From Thermosulfurimonas marina (GTDB taxonomy: Bacteria > Desulfobacterota > Thermodesulfobacteria > Thermodesulfobacteriales > Thermodesulfobacteriaceae): a DNA stretch of 64,000 nucleotides. Below the pieces are notes generated by a model, which saw nothing but the letters and a program-made list of their open reading frames with translations, was not told where the DNA came from and searched no databases. Shown piece after piece: positions 44,307-52,175 of this stretch (the first letter of the stretch is position 1; each line of letters opens with the position of its first letter). A program made the position numbers and the translations under genes. The stretch lies in contig NZ_CP042909.1 in NCBI RefSeq assembly GCF_012317585.1, positions 992,001 to 1,056,000 on the forward strand, written 5' to 3'.

Positions 44307-45429
44307 AGCCGTATCCTTTTAGAATTTTCAGCATCCTTCGGGTGCGAGCCGGCCAGTCAAAATATTGCGCACGTTTGAGGGCTTTGTGGGCCAGTTTTTG
44401 GGCTAGATCCTCGTTCCCCAGCACTATTTGGGCTTTTTGGGCTAGATCCTCGGGGTTCCCGGGTTCAAAAAGTAAGGCCTCGCCCTCTTCTATCTCTTCT
44501 CGCACGGAGGGGAGGTTGCTGGCCAAGACGGGACGGCCGGCCCCGAGATATTCATACAGTTTCTGGTGGGCTACATAGGGCTGCTTGCCTTCTGGAAGGG
44601 CCGGAAGTACTAAAAGGTCCGCCTTGAGTAACCAGGACCGGACCTGGGCCGGAGGGAGGTAGCCGGTAAATTTTACCCGTGAGGAAAGGTTCAGGGCCCG
44701 AGAAAGCCTTTGGAGTCGGTCAAGGTCTTTTTTCCTTCCTCCAATCACTACCAACCTTGCCGCAGGTAGGTACTTTAAGGCTTCGAGCACTACCTCCACT
44801 CCTTGGCCGGGATAAAGTTGGCCCGCATAGACCATAAGCGGGGGATGATTTTTATCCCGGGAGATTGTATCCGTAAGGGGTTCGGAGGCCAAAGGTAGGT
44901 GCTCCAGGGGGACAGAGGGGGCGTAGATCTCCTGAATAAGCTCTTTAAGGGCTCTGGTGGTAATCAGCCCCAGGGAGAGGGCCTCAAAGACCTTTTTTTC
45001 CTCCGGACAGGGGCCCCCTTTTTTAAAGTAGCGTAGTCCATGAATTTCCAAAATACGCGGTACTTCCGGGGCCAGGCGCAGAGCGAGGCGGACTAGTCTG
45101 GCTTCCGAAAAGAGAAAAAGACTCCCCTCGGAAGGAGGATGCCGGCGGAGATAAAGCCGCAAGAAGAGATCATAAATCGAATTAACCGCGAGTTTAAAAG
45201 GCCTTCTGATCCGCAGTACGGGGATAGGAACTATCTTTAGTTTTTCTGGAGGGGGGCCCAGACCGTAATATTTTAAGAGGGCCTCTGGCCGGCGGAAGGC
45301 CTTTTTTAAAGGAGCCAGAAGGAGAGTAGGGAGGCCTTCTCGGGCCAAATAATAGACCGTTTTGATGACATGCACATCATGGGCCCGCCCCCAGGGAAAG
45401 GGGAGATGGTGAAGATAAATGACCTTCAC
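44299..45429 (-). CDS. Glycosyltransferase family 4
   Basis: This 376-residue GT-B protein begins VKVIYLHHLPFPWGRAHDVHV and carries LMVYAGQLYPGQGVEVVLEAL, LVVIGGRKKDL and the donor-site loop HQKLYEYLGAGRPVLASNL. GTG at 45429 was chosen because it overlaps the stop of the preceding GT4 gene (GTGA) and gives a normal GT4 N-terminus; the longer frame adds 15 non-family residues. It lies in a leftward operon of envelope polysaccharide genes. Confidence 0.88.
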   Translation of the reverse strand: MKVIYLHHLPFPWGRAHDVHVIKTVYYLAREGLPTLLLAPLKKAFRRPEALLKYYGLGPPPEKLKIVPIPVLRIRRPFKLAVNSIYDLFLRLYLRRHPPSEGSLFLFSEARLVRLALRLAPEVPRILEIHGLRYFKKGGPCPEEKKVFEALSLGLITTRALKELIQEIYAPSVPLEHLPLASEPLTDTISRDKNHPPLMVYAGQLYPGQGVEVVLEALKYLPAARLVVIGGRKKDLDRLQRLSRALNLSSRVKFTGYLPPAQVRSWLLKADLLVLPALPEGKQPYVAHQKLYEYLGAGRPVLASNLPSVREEIEEGEALLFEPGNPEDLAQKAQIVLGNEDLAQKLAHKALKRAQYFDWPARTRRMLKILKGYGYG

Positions 45430-46454
45430 CCGAGAAGTCTCCGGAGGTGGTTTTCCCAACTCCAGGAGGCCCAATCCTGGGAAGAAATCGTCCCTCCTTT
45501 TTCCTCAAGAACCCTTTCAAGTTCGGTTTTCCACTTACCGGCTTCCCTGGGAAGTACACGTCCCCAACCTTCCGGGATCACTTCTGCGGCGCCGTTTTCC
45601 GGGGTGGTTATTACCGGAAGGCCGCAGGCCAAGGCCTCAAGCACCACGTTGGCGAAGGGATCGTACCGCGTGGGAAGGGTAAGGAGATCCGCCGCCCCGT
45701 AAAGTCTTTCCATCTCGCGCACCGGCCCTAGATAATAGACCCGGCCCTTCTGTCCCAAAGGTTTCCCGCCGGCCACCAAAAGTTTAAACTCCGGGGGCAA
45801 TTCCTCAAGCACCTCTAGGAGGAAAGGCAGTCCTTTCCTCCTCCAGTCCGAGCCCACAAAAAGGAGGGCCCGGTCTTTTTCGGAGAGAGAGAGTTCCCCT
45901 CTTACCTCGGCCCGGAAGCGCTGCACCGAAGGATTAAACCGCGCAAGATCCACCCCGTTATAAATAACTTCCGTCTTGGGGGAGGCGAAGGGGTAGAATT
46001 CCGCGATCTCCCGGGCCACCAGGCGGGAATTTACGATCACCCGGCGGGCTGCACGAAGACTCTGGACCTCGAGCCAGAGGAGGAGGCGATGTCGGGGACG
46101 AAGGGGCCAGAGAAAGGGCGGCCTTGCGTATCCCCGCCTAAGCCAGACGAGGTGGAGGGGGTCGGAGATCCTCAGCCAGTCCGCGGGGAAAAAACGCCCG
46201 GTGGCATAAACCAGGTCGAAAGATTCCTGCCGGAGCACACGCCGGGCGTTAAAAAAGAAAGAAAGGGTCTTGGCCAGGGACCCGCGGCCCACCACCGGGG
46301 CCCTTAGGAGGCGCACCCCGGGGACCTCGCAACGGTCGGCCACCACCGTGACCTCATGTCCCAGGCGGCTCAGTTCTCGGGCCACATAGGCCGTATAATT
46401 TTCGGCCCCCCCTAACCCGAAACCTACCCGGGGACGTACCAGGGCGATCTTCAT
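45426..46454 (-). CDS. Glycosyltransferase family 4 (WaaG-like)
   Basis: This 342-residue GT-B protein begins MKIALVRPRVGFGLGGAENYTA, typical of WaaG-type LPS core glucosyltransferases. Further landmarks are VIYNGVDLARFNP, LLFVGSDWRRKGLPFLLEVL, LLVAGGKPLGQ and TRYDPFANVVLEALACGLP (EX7E-like region). ATG at 46454 was preferred to a longer frame because it starts at the first beta strand of the fold. It is the first gene of the leftward polysaccharide operon and overlaps the next GT4 gene. Confidence 0.88.
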   Translation of the reverse strand: MKIALVRPRVGFGLGGAENYTAYVARELSRLGHEVTVVADRCEVPGVRLLRAPVVGRGSLAKTLSFFFNARRVLRQESFDLVYATGRFFPADWLRISDPLHLVWLRRGYARPPFLWPLRPRHRLLLWLEVQSLRAARRVIVNSRLVAREIAEFYPFASPKTEVIYNGVDLARFNPSVQRFRAEVRGELSLSEKDRALLFVGSDWRRKGLPFLLEVLEELPPEFKLLVAGGKPLGQKGRVYYLGPVREMERLYGAADLLTLPTRYDPFANVVLEALACGLPVITTPENGAAEVIPEGWGRVLPREAGKWKTELERVLEEKGGTISSQDWASWSWENHLRRLLG

Positions 46455-46491
46455 CGTCAAGACTTTACCGGGGCCGGGAAGAGGACACAAC

Positions 46492-47436
46492 TTACCCTTT
46501 TCCCGCGGCAAAAAGGGGAAGTTCTTCTTCCGGGAGTTCCCAGGGGAGGCAATCCTCGAAGGGGAGATCCGGATTCTTGCACCCGCAGATCTTTACTCTT
46601 ATTCCGTAAAGGCGGCCTATCTCCCGGAAGATACGATAGCCCTTTTCCCGAATTTCCTTCCGGGCCAATTTGGTGGTGGCGGAGGTGATGACCTTCTGCC
46701 AGGGTTCACCCCGATAAAATTTCAGGATCTCTCGCAGGAGGCCGGCCGGAAGCTCCCGGGCCATTTGCCGGAGAACCCCCGGACGGAGTACCAGGTAACT
46801 TACCGAGACCTCGCGCACCCCCACGGCGGAAAGTCTCCGGAAAAGGGCCTCCACCACCTCCTGCCGGTCGGTGAGACCGGGGATGACCGGGTCCACCCGC
46901 ACCGCCGGCGAAAGTCCCAAGGCGGAAAGGCGCTCCAGTTGTCTGAGGCGCAGGGCCGGCGGGGCGGTTCGAGGTTCAAAAAGCCGATGGTATTCCGGGA
47001 CCGAGGCCACCAGCCCTACCCGGGGGCGGACCCGCTGGCGCCAGTTGGCAAGAAGGGAAAAGACTTCCTCTGGAAGACGCCCTTTGGTGAGAAAGGAGAC
47101 TGCAAGCCCGGCCTCAAGCACCAAACGCAGGACCTCCAAGGCCTTTTTCTGGATTTCCGGATGAGGCTGAAAGAGATCGGAGGCCGTGGAAAAGGTCACC
47201 GCCGGGGGAACTTTTCCTCGGGCTTTACGCCGTCGGAGTTCTTCCCGCAATTTTTCGGGGAGATTGGCGTAAAGCCAGACCTCCCTTTCCGGAGTTTCGG
47301 GAAAGGCCCGGGCATAACAGTAAACACAGGCGTGGAGACAACCCCGGGTGAGGTTGATCGAAGGGACCCCCCGGAGGCAACCAAAGGCCGGGGGCTTAAG
47401 GATCGGACTTTTGCGGAGAACCTTCCGGAGGAACAC
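46492..47436 (-). CDS. Radical SAM protein of the spore-photolyase-like (SPL) family
   Basis: This 314-residue protein has the radical SAM cluster motif CLHACVYCYAR (CX3CX2C, about residues 33-43). The segments NLTRGC, FSTASDLFQPHPE and FLTKGRLP are characteristic of the SPL/Rv2578c group. True spore photolyase function is unlikely in a non-sporulating organism; repair or modification of nucleic acids is possible but unproven. A C-terminal ICGCKNPDLPFEDC carries extra cysteines for a second cluster. It lies just downstream of tRNA-Phe on the same strand. Confidence 0.85.
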   Translation of the reverse strand: MFLRKVLRKSPILKPPAFGCLRGVPSINLTRGCLHACVYCYARAFPETPEREVWLYANLPEKLREELRRRKARGKVPPAVTFSTASDLFQPHPEIQKKALEVLRLVLEAGLAVSFLTKGRLPEEVFSLLANWRQRVRPRVGLVASVPEYHRLFEPRTAPPALRLRQLERLSALGLSPAVRVDPVIPGLTDRQEVVEALFRRLSAVGVREVSVSYLVLRPGVLRQMARELPAGLLREILKFYRGEPWQKVITSATTKLARKEIREKGYRIFREIGRLYGIRVKICGCKNPDLPFEDCLPWELPEEELPLFAAGKG

Positions 47437-47450
47437 CGGGAAAATCGAGG

Positions 47451-47523
<73 letters not shown>

Positions 47524-47535
47524 ACTTTCATCCTT

Positions 47536-47563
47536 TTATTACCATGATTTGGGTCCCCTGCAA
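47536..47563 (-). promoter_or_regulatory. Putative promoter of tRNA-Phe
   Basis: On the minus strand TTGCAG (47563-47558) and TAATAA (47541-47536) are 16 bases apart. The predicted start is about six bases before the mature tRNA. The -35 match is weak. Confidence 0.4.
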
Positions 47564-47571
47564 GCCCCGCC

Positions 47572-48381
47572 CTAGAAGGGTTTGATCTTCTTCTCCCGGG
47601 GCACTTCCCGGCGCCGTTTGACCAGGTCCTCCCCGAAAAGGACGGTCTTAAGCCAACGAAAGCCGAACTGAAGGAGGGCCAGATCGTCCTCCCGGATGCG
47701 GGAGAGGGTTTCCTCATCCACCTCAAAGATCTCCAAAAATTTGCTCTCAAAGACAAAGCGCCGAAACCTTTCCGGGTTGGTGCTCACCAGGAAAAAGAGC
47801 TCCAGGCTCTTTTGGGGCACTTCGATAGGGCCGAGGGACTCCTTTTTCATGACGATTTCGGCCCACTCCTTGATAGGCTCTTCGGTCTCCGGAATACCCT
47901 GGCTCTGGCGGTATTCCTCCACGGTAATCTCCGGCCCGGAATCGAGCCCCTGACAGAAGCCCTCTTTCACCAGGTAATAGAAGTCCTCGTTGCGTCCCTC
48001 GTCCCGATTGCGGAAGATACCCAGCCCCAGGGGATAGTAACGACAGGCCAGGGGCCTTACCGGATAGACGGTGCAGCCCTCCTCTCCTAGGAAGGGGCAG
48101 GTCTTCTCAGCGTCGTCTCGCATTTTGAGCCGGGCCACCGGAAGCCCCGAACGGGGGAGGATAAAGGGCTCCGTGTAGAGGATCAGAAATTCGTCCGTGG
48201 TAAGCCCGAAGTGATCCCTCAGACGCAGGATGTCGTAAGGGGTAAGGGGAAGATAGAGGGCCGAACAGCAGAGTTTAAAACAAGGGACCCCGGGACCACA
48301 CTGAAAGACGAACTTGGTCCCGGGCTCCAGCTTAATGGGCACGATAATGCGGTCCAGACCGCGCAATTCGGTAATAGCCAT
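47572..48381 (-). CDS. YkgJ-family cysteine cluster protein
   Basis: This 269-residue protein has the Fe-S/zinc-type cysteine cluster of PF03692: FQCGPGVPCFKLCCSAL (about residues 26-42) and CPFLGEEGCTVYPVRPLACRYYPLG (split by short loops, about 95-119). The exact role of the family is unknown; metal binding is likely from the Cys pattern. The gene lies 10 bases downstream of rsmB in the same direction, so it probably belongs to the pncB-rsmB operon. Confidence 0.82.
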   Translation of the reverse strand: MAITELRGLDRIIVPIKLEPGTKFVFQCGPGVPCFKLCCSALYLPLTPYDILRLRDHFGLTTDEFLILYTEPFILPRSGLPVARLKMRDDAEKTCPFLGEEGCTVYPVRPLACRYYPLGLGIFRNRDEGRNEDFYYLVKEGFCQGLDSGPEITVEEYRQSQGIPETEEPIKEWAEIVMKKESLGPIEVPQKSLELFFLVSTNPERFRRFVFESKFLEIFEVDEETLSRIREDDLALLQFGFRWLKTVLFGEDLVKRRREVPREKKIKPF

Positions 48382-48391
48382 GGGGCACTCC

Positions 48392-49759
48392 TTAGGATCG
48401 TTTGCGTAATCTTACCCCGAAAAATCCGTCCAGGCCATGGCGATGGGGATAGGTATGGAGAAAACCCTGCTCGTCCACCAGTTCGGCCGCGGCCTCCGGG
48501 AGGACCTTTCGGGGGTCTTCTATTTCAAAGCCGCGGTGTCTTTCCCGGAAGCGGGCCACCACCTCTTCATTTTCTTCCGGTTCGAGGCTGCAGGTGGCGT
48601 AGACCAGGACCCCTCCGGGCTTGAGGACCCCGGCCAGTCCCTCAAGGAGGGCCAGCTGTTTCTGGGGTACGGTCACCAGATCCTCCGGCTTCCGGGCCCA
48701 TTTGATGTCCGGATGCCGGCGGATGACCCCGGTGCCGGTGCAAGGGGCGTCCACCAGGACGCGGTCGAAGAAATTTCCTCCCAGGGCCTTTACGGACTCC
48801 AGTACGTCCCCGGAGATGACCTCCACGTTGGTTATTCCTAGGCGGCGGGCGTTTTCTTGGAGGCGTTCAAGCCGCCAGGGGTAAAGATCGCAGGCATAGA
48901 TGCGGCCGGTATTGCGCATAAGCTGTGCGAGATGGGTGGTCTTGCCCCCTACCCCGGCACAGGCGTCCAGCACCCGCTCTCCGGGCCGGGGAGAGACCAG
49001 GTAAGAAACCAACTGGCTGGCCTCGTCCTGTACTTGGAGCCAGCCGGCCCGAAAGGCCCGCAGGGCGGTAATGGGGCCTCGGAAGCCGTGGAGGATAATC
49101 CCCTCCGGGCTATAACGACAGGGTTCGGCCTCCGGGATCTCGGATCGGAGATAAGCCAGGAGCTGTTGCCGGGTGACCCGCAGGGTGTTGGTCCGCACCA
49201 CCAGAGGGGGTTTCTCGTTCCCGGCGGCCAAAAGTCTTTCGGTCTCTTCCTCTCCGAAGCGGGAGAGCCATCTCTCTACCAACCATTCGGGATAGGAGTA
49301 GCGTATCGAAAGATAGGTTACCGGGTTCATCTCCCGGGGAGGTTCCGGAGGGTTGTCCCGCACTTCGGCGATGCGCCGGAGTACGGCATTCACAAAGGAA
49401 ACTACCCACGGACCTCGGCCGCGTTTGAGGAGTTTTACCGCCTCGGCCACCGCGGCTCGGGCCGGCACCCGGGTAAAAAGGAGCTGATAGGCCGAAAGAC
49501 GCAGGAGATTGCGCACCTGAGGGTCCATGCGCTCCAGGGGCTCTTCGGAAAATCGAGAAAGCACATAGTCTAAATAATAGAGGTGGCGGACGACGCCGTT
49601 TACCAGTTCCCCACAGAAGGCTCGATCTCGAGGATCGGGAAGGACACTTTTTACCAAGACCTCGGAAAGGATCTCGTCCAAGAGGGGCTTTCCCTTCTCC
49701 CAGCGGATGAGGGTCTTTAAGGCCATAGCGCGGGGATTGCGGCGGGGAAGCTTGGGCAT
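48392..49759 (-). CDS. rsmB: 16S rRNA (cytosine-967-C5)-methyltransferase
   Basis: This 455-residue enzyme methylates C967 of 16S rRNA. The N-terminal NusB-like RNA-binding domain (about residues 1-145) contains DRAFCGELVNGVVR and LLFTRVPARAAVAEAV. The C-terminal Rossmann methyltransferase has DACAGVGGKTTHLAQL, the catalytic Cys in DAPCTGTGVIRRHPDI, and YATCSLEPEENE. The length and order match RsmB. It starts three bases after pncB ends. Confidence 0.93.
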   Translation of the reverse strand: MPKLPRRNPRAMALKTLIRWEKGKPLLDEILSEVLVKSVLPDPRDRAFCGELVNGVVRHLYYLDYVLSRFSEEPLERMDPQVRNLLRLSAYQLLFTRVPARAAVAEAVKLLKRGRGPWVVSFVNAVLRRIAEVRDNPPEPPREMNPVTYLSIRYSYPEWLVERWLSRFGEEETERLLAAGNEKPPLVVRTNTLRVTRQQLLAYLRSEIPEAEPCRYSPEGIILHGFRGPITALRAFRAGWLQVQDEASQLVSYLVSPRPGERVLDACAGVGGKTTHLAQLMRNTGRIYACDLYPWRLERLQENARRLGITNVEVISGDVLESVKALGGNFFDRVLVDAPCTGTGVIRRHPDIKWARKPEDLVTVPQKQLALLEGLAGVLKPGGVLVYATCSLEPEENEEVVARFRERHRGFEIEDPRKVLPEAAAELVDEQGFLHTYPHRHGLDGFFGVRLRKRS

Positions 49760-49762
49760 AAC

Positions 49763-51106
49763 TTAATTCCCCCGGCGCAGGGCCTCTTCGGTGCGCTGCC
49801 GCAGTTCCGCGAGTTTTTTGGAGATGCGGGGGTTGGGAGTGCGCCGCCCTTCCCGGATGTCTGCCGGGAGGTAGCGCAACTGCTCGGCGGCATACTGCCG
49901 GATCTCGGAAAGTGCAGGCGGCCGGGAAAGAAGGCGCCCCTCTTTCATGAAACACCGCAAAAGAGGCTCTCCGGGTAGATCTTCTTCCCGCAGCCCCAGT
50001 TCGTCCTCGTAAAAGACCCCGGCCACATCCCGGCGTCGGAAGACCTGTTTGCGTCCGGGATAGGTGAGCTTGCCCTCCGAGAGTTTCATCCTGGGGCGGC
50101 CGTCATATTCCACGAGCTTGTAGGCCAGGTCCAAGTAAGGGGCATCGGCCGAGACCCCCATTTTGGTCCCCACTCCAAAGGCCTCCACCGGGGCCCCGGA
50201 TTCTACAATTTCGGCGATCTTTTCCTCGTCCAGCCCCCCGGAGACGAAGATCTTTATCTCTGGAAGCCCGGCTTCGTCGAGAAGACGTCGGACCTCCCGG
50301 GACAGTTCGATCACGTTTCCGGAGTCCAGCCTCACTCCCCGCACATAGATACCCCGAGCGGCCAGTTCCCGGGCCACCTGGGCCGCCACCTCCGCTCCCC
50401 GCAGGGTATCGTAGGTATCGATGAGAAAGACCGTCCTTTCCGGAAAGTTTTCGGCAAAGGCCCGGAAGGCTTCGGCCTCGGTGGGGAAGCTTTCCACAAA
50501 GGAGTGGGCCATAGTCCCGGTGACCGGAATACCGAAGAGTTTTCCCGCCAGCACATTGCTGGTGGCGGTAAAGCCTGCAACATAGGAGGCTCGGGCCGCA
50601 TGCAGGCTGGCTTCCAGGCCGTGAGTGCGCCGGGCCCCAAAATCCACACAGGCCCTTCCCCGGGCCGCAAGCACGCACCGGGCCGCCTTGGTGGCCACCG
50701 CCGTCTCCACATTGATGAGATTGATGGCCAGGGTCTCGATCAGCTGGGCCTCAGGCAGCGGGGCAGTGACCTCCAGCACGGGTTCGTTTTCAAAAAAGAC
50801 CGTCCCCTCCGGCAGGGCCCAGATCTCCCCGGTAAAACGGAATTGGCGCAGATAGTCCAAAAAGGTAGGTTTGAAGAGCTTTAGGGATTCGAGATAGGCC
50901 AGATCCTCTTCGGAAAAACGGAGTTTTTCCAGGGCTTCAAGGAGGGGCCCAAGGCCTGCGGCCAAAAGAAAAGAACGTCGCCGAGGGAGCTTGCGGACAA
51001 AGAGGGAAAAGGTGGCCGGGGCCAGCATCTCCCTTTCCACATAAACCTGGGCCATGGTGAGCTCATAGAGATCCGTAAGAAGCGGAGAGAGGTTGAGCCA
51101 ATTCAT
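49763..51106 (-). CDS. pncB: Nicotinate phosphoribosyltransferase
   Basis: This 447-residue enzyme joins nicotinate and PRPP in NAD salvage. Landmarks are LLTDLYELTMAQVY at the N-terminus, FGARRTHGLEASLHAARA, GTMAHSFVESF and GVRLDSGNVIELS, then the C-terminal FGVGTKMGVSADAPYLDL. The length fits the short PncB2-type group. It begins the leftward pncB-rsmB-ykgJ operon. nadA and a nicotinamidase-like gene lie a few kb away, giving de novo and salvage NAD routes in the same region. Confidence 0.92.
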   Translation of the reverse strand: MNWLNLSPLLTDLYELTMAQVYVEREMLAPATFSLFVRKLPRRRSFLLAAGLGPLLEALEKLRFSEEDLAYLESLKLFKPTFLDYLRQFRFTGEIWALPEGTVFFENEPVLEVTAPLPEAQLIETLAINLINVETAVATKAARCVLAARGRACVDFGARRTHGLEASLHAARASYVAGFTATSNVLAGKLFGIPVTGTMAHSFVESFPTEAEAFRAFAENFPERTVFLIDTYDTLRGAEVAAQVARELAARGIYVRGVRLDSGNVIELSREVRRLLDEAGLPEIKIFVSGGLDEEKIAEIVESGAPVEAFGVGTKMGVSADAPYLDLAYKLVEYDGRPRMKLSEGKLTYPGRKQVFRRRDVAGVFYEDELGLREEDLPGEPLLRCFMKEGRLLSRPPALSEIRQYAAEQLRYLPADIREGRRTPNPRISKKLAELRQRTEEALRRGN

Positions 51107-51165
51107 AGTCCTCGGCCTTGCGGCTGGTTTGGGTTAGCCTACCACAGAGAGGCTCGGACCTTCAA

Positions 51166-51201
51166 GGCTTGGGCTGAGATCTGCCCAGCCCACAAGAAGC
51201 C
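51166..51201. other. Inverted repeat in the pncB/yhcC divergent promoter
   Basis: GGCTT and AAGCC outside GGGCTG and CAGCCC form a bulged hairpin with a nine-base loop. It sits between the leftward pncB gene and the rightward radical SAM gene. It could be an operator or RNA structure; no family is recognised. Confidence 0.35.
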
Positions 51202-51218
51202 CTTATCATTATAAGTAG

Positions 51219-52130
51219 ATGAGGCGCTACTACAGCTTTAACCAGTTTTTACGGGAAAGATTCGGGGAGCGGGTCCAGAAGGTGCCGCTTGATGCGGGCT
51301 TCACCTGCCCCAATCGGGACGGCACCAAGGGCCACGGGGGATGTATTTATTGTAATGCCTACGGTTCGGGGACCGGGGCCTTCAGGCAGGGGATCTCCGT
51401 CCGGGAACAGATGCTCTCCGGCATGGAGAAGATGGCCCGGCGCTACGGGGCCCGCAAATTCTTGGCCTATTTTCAGGCCTTCTCCAACACTTACGGGCCG
51501 CCGGAGGTCCTGCGGGCCCGCTATGAGGAGGCCCTGGTGGACGAGAGGGTGGTGGGGCTCTGTGTGGGGACCCGTCCGGACTGTGTGAACGAGGAAGTGG
51601 CCGAGGTCCTGGCGGAGTTTGAGTCTCGGGGCCTGATGGTCTGGGTGGAGTTGGGTCTCCAGAGCGTCCACAACGAGACCCTGGCCCGGATCCGTCGGGG
51701 GCACACCTTTGAGGACTTTCTGGCTGCACTGGAGATCCTCAAAAGGCGCCCTCTCCTGGTTTGCGTGCACCTCATCTTCGGGCTTCCGGGGGAGGGTCCT
51801 CTCGAAATGTTAGAGACGGTGCGCAAACTTGCGGAACTTCCGGTGGACGGAATCAAATTTCATGAACTCTACGTGGTGCGGGGCTCGGCCCTGGAGGCCC
51901 TTTATCGCCAAGGGCATTACCGGCCGCTCACCCAGGGGGAGTATGCGGATCTGGTGGCCGAGGCCATCGCCCATCTTCCTCCGCGGGTGGTCATTCAGCG
52001 CCTTACCGGGGACCCTCGGCCAGAGGAACTGGTGGCCCCGGATTGGGCTCGGGACAAGAGCGGCACCCGCCGCCTCATTGAGGAGACCCTTCTCAACCGC
52101 GGGCTCTATCAGGGGAAGTATCTCTCCTGA
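51219..52130 (+). CDS. Radical SAM protein, YhcC/TIGR01212 type
   Basis: This 303-residue protein starts MRRYYSFNQFLRERFG and has the radical SAM motif CPNRDGTKGHGGCIYC (about residues 29-44) with the unusual long spacing of the YhcC family. Following segments are AYFQAFSNTYGPPEVLRARY, VWVELGLQSVHNETL and HLIFGLPGEG. A role in tRNA modification has been suggested for relatives but not proven. It is transcribed divergently from pncB, with an AT-rich -10-like region (TTATCATTATAAG) just before the start. Confidence 0.85.
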   Translation: MRRYYSFNQFLRERFGERVQKVPLDAGFTCPNRDGTKGHGGCIYCNAYGSGTGAFRQGISVREQMLSGMEKMARRYGARKFLAYFQAFSNTYGPPEVLRARYEEALVDERVVGLCVGTRPDCVNEEVAEVLAEFESRGLMVWVELGLQSVHNETLARIRRGHTFEDFLAALEILKRRPLLVCVHLIFGLPGEGPLEMLETVRKLAELPVDGIKFHELYVVRGSALEALYRQGHYRPLTQGEYADLVAEAIAHLPPRVVIQRLTGDPRPEELVAPDWARDKSGTRRLIEETLLNRGLYQGKYLS

Positions 52131-52175
52131 TTTCCGGGGATTCCAAAGGGCGCAATTTTTAATTAGGCTATTAAT

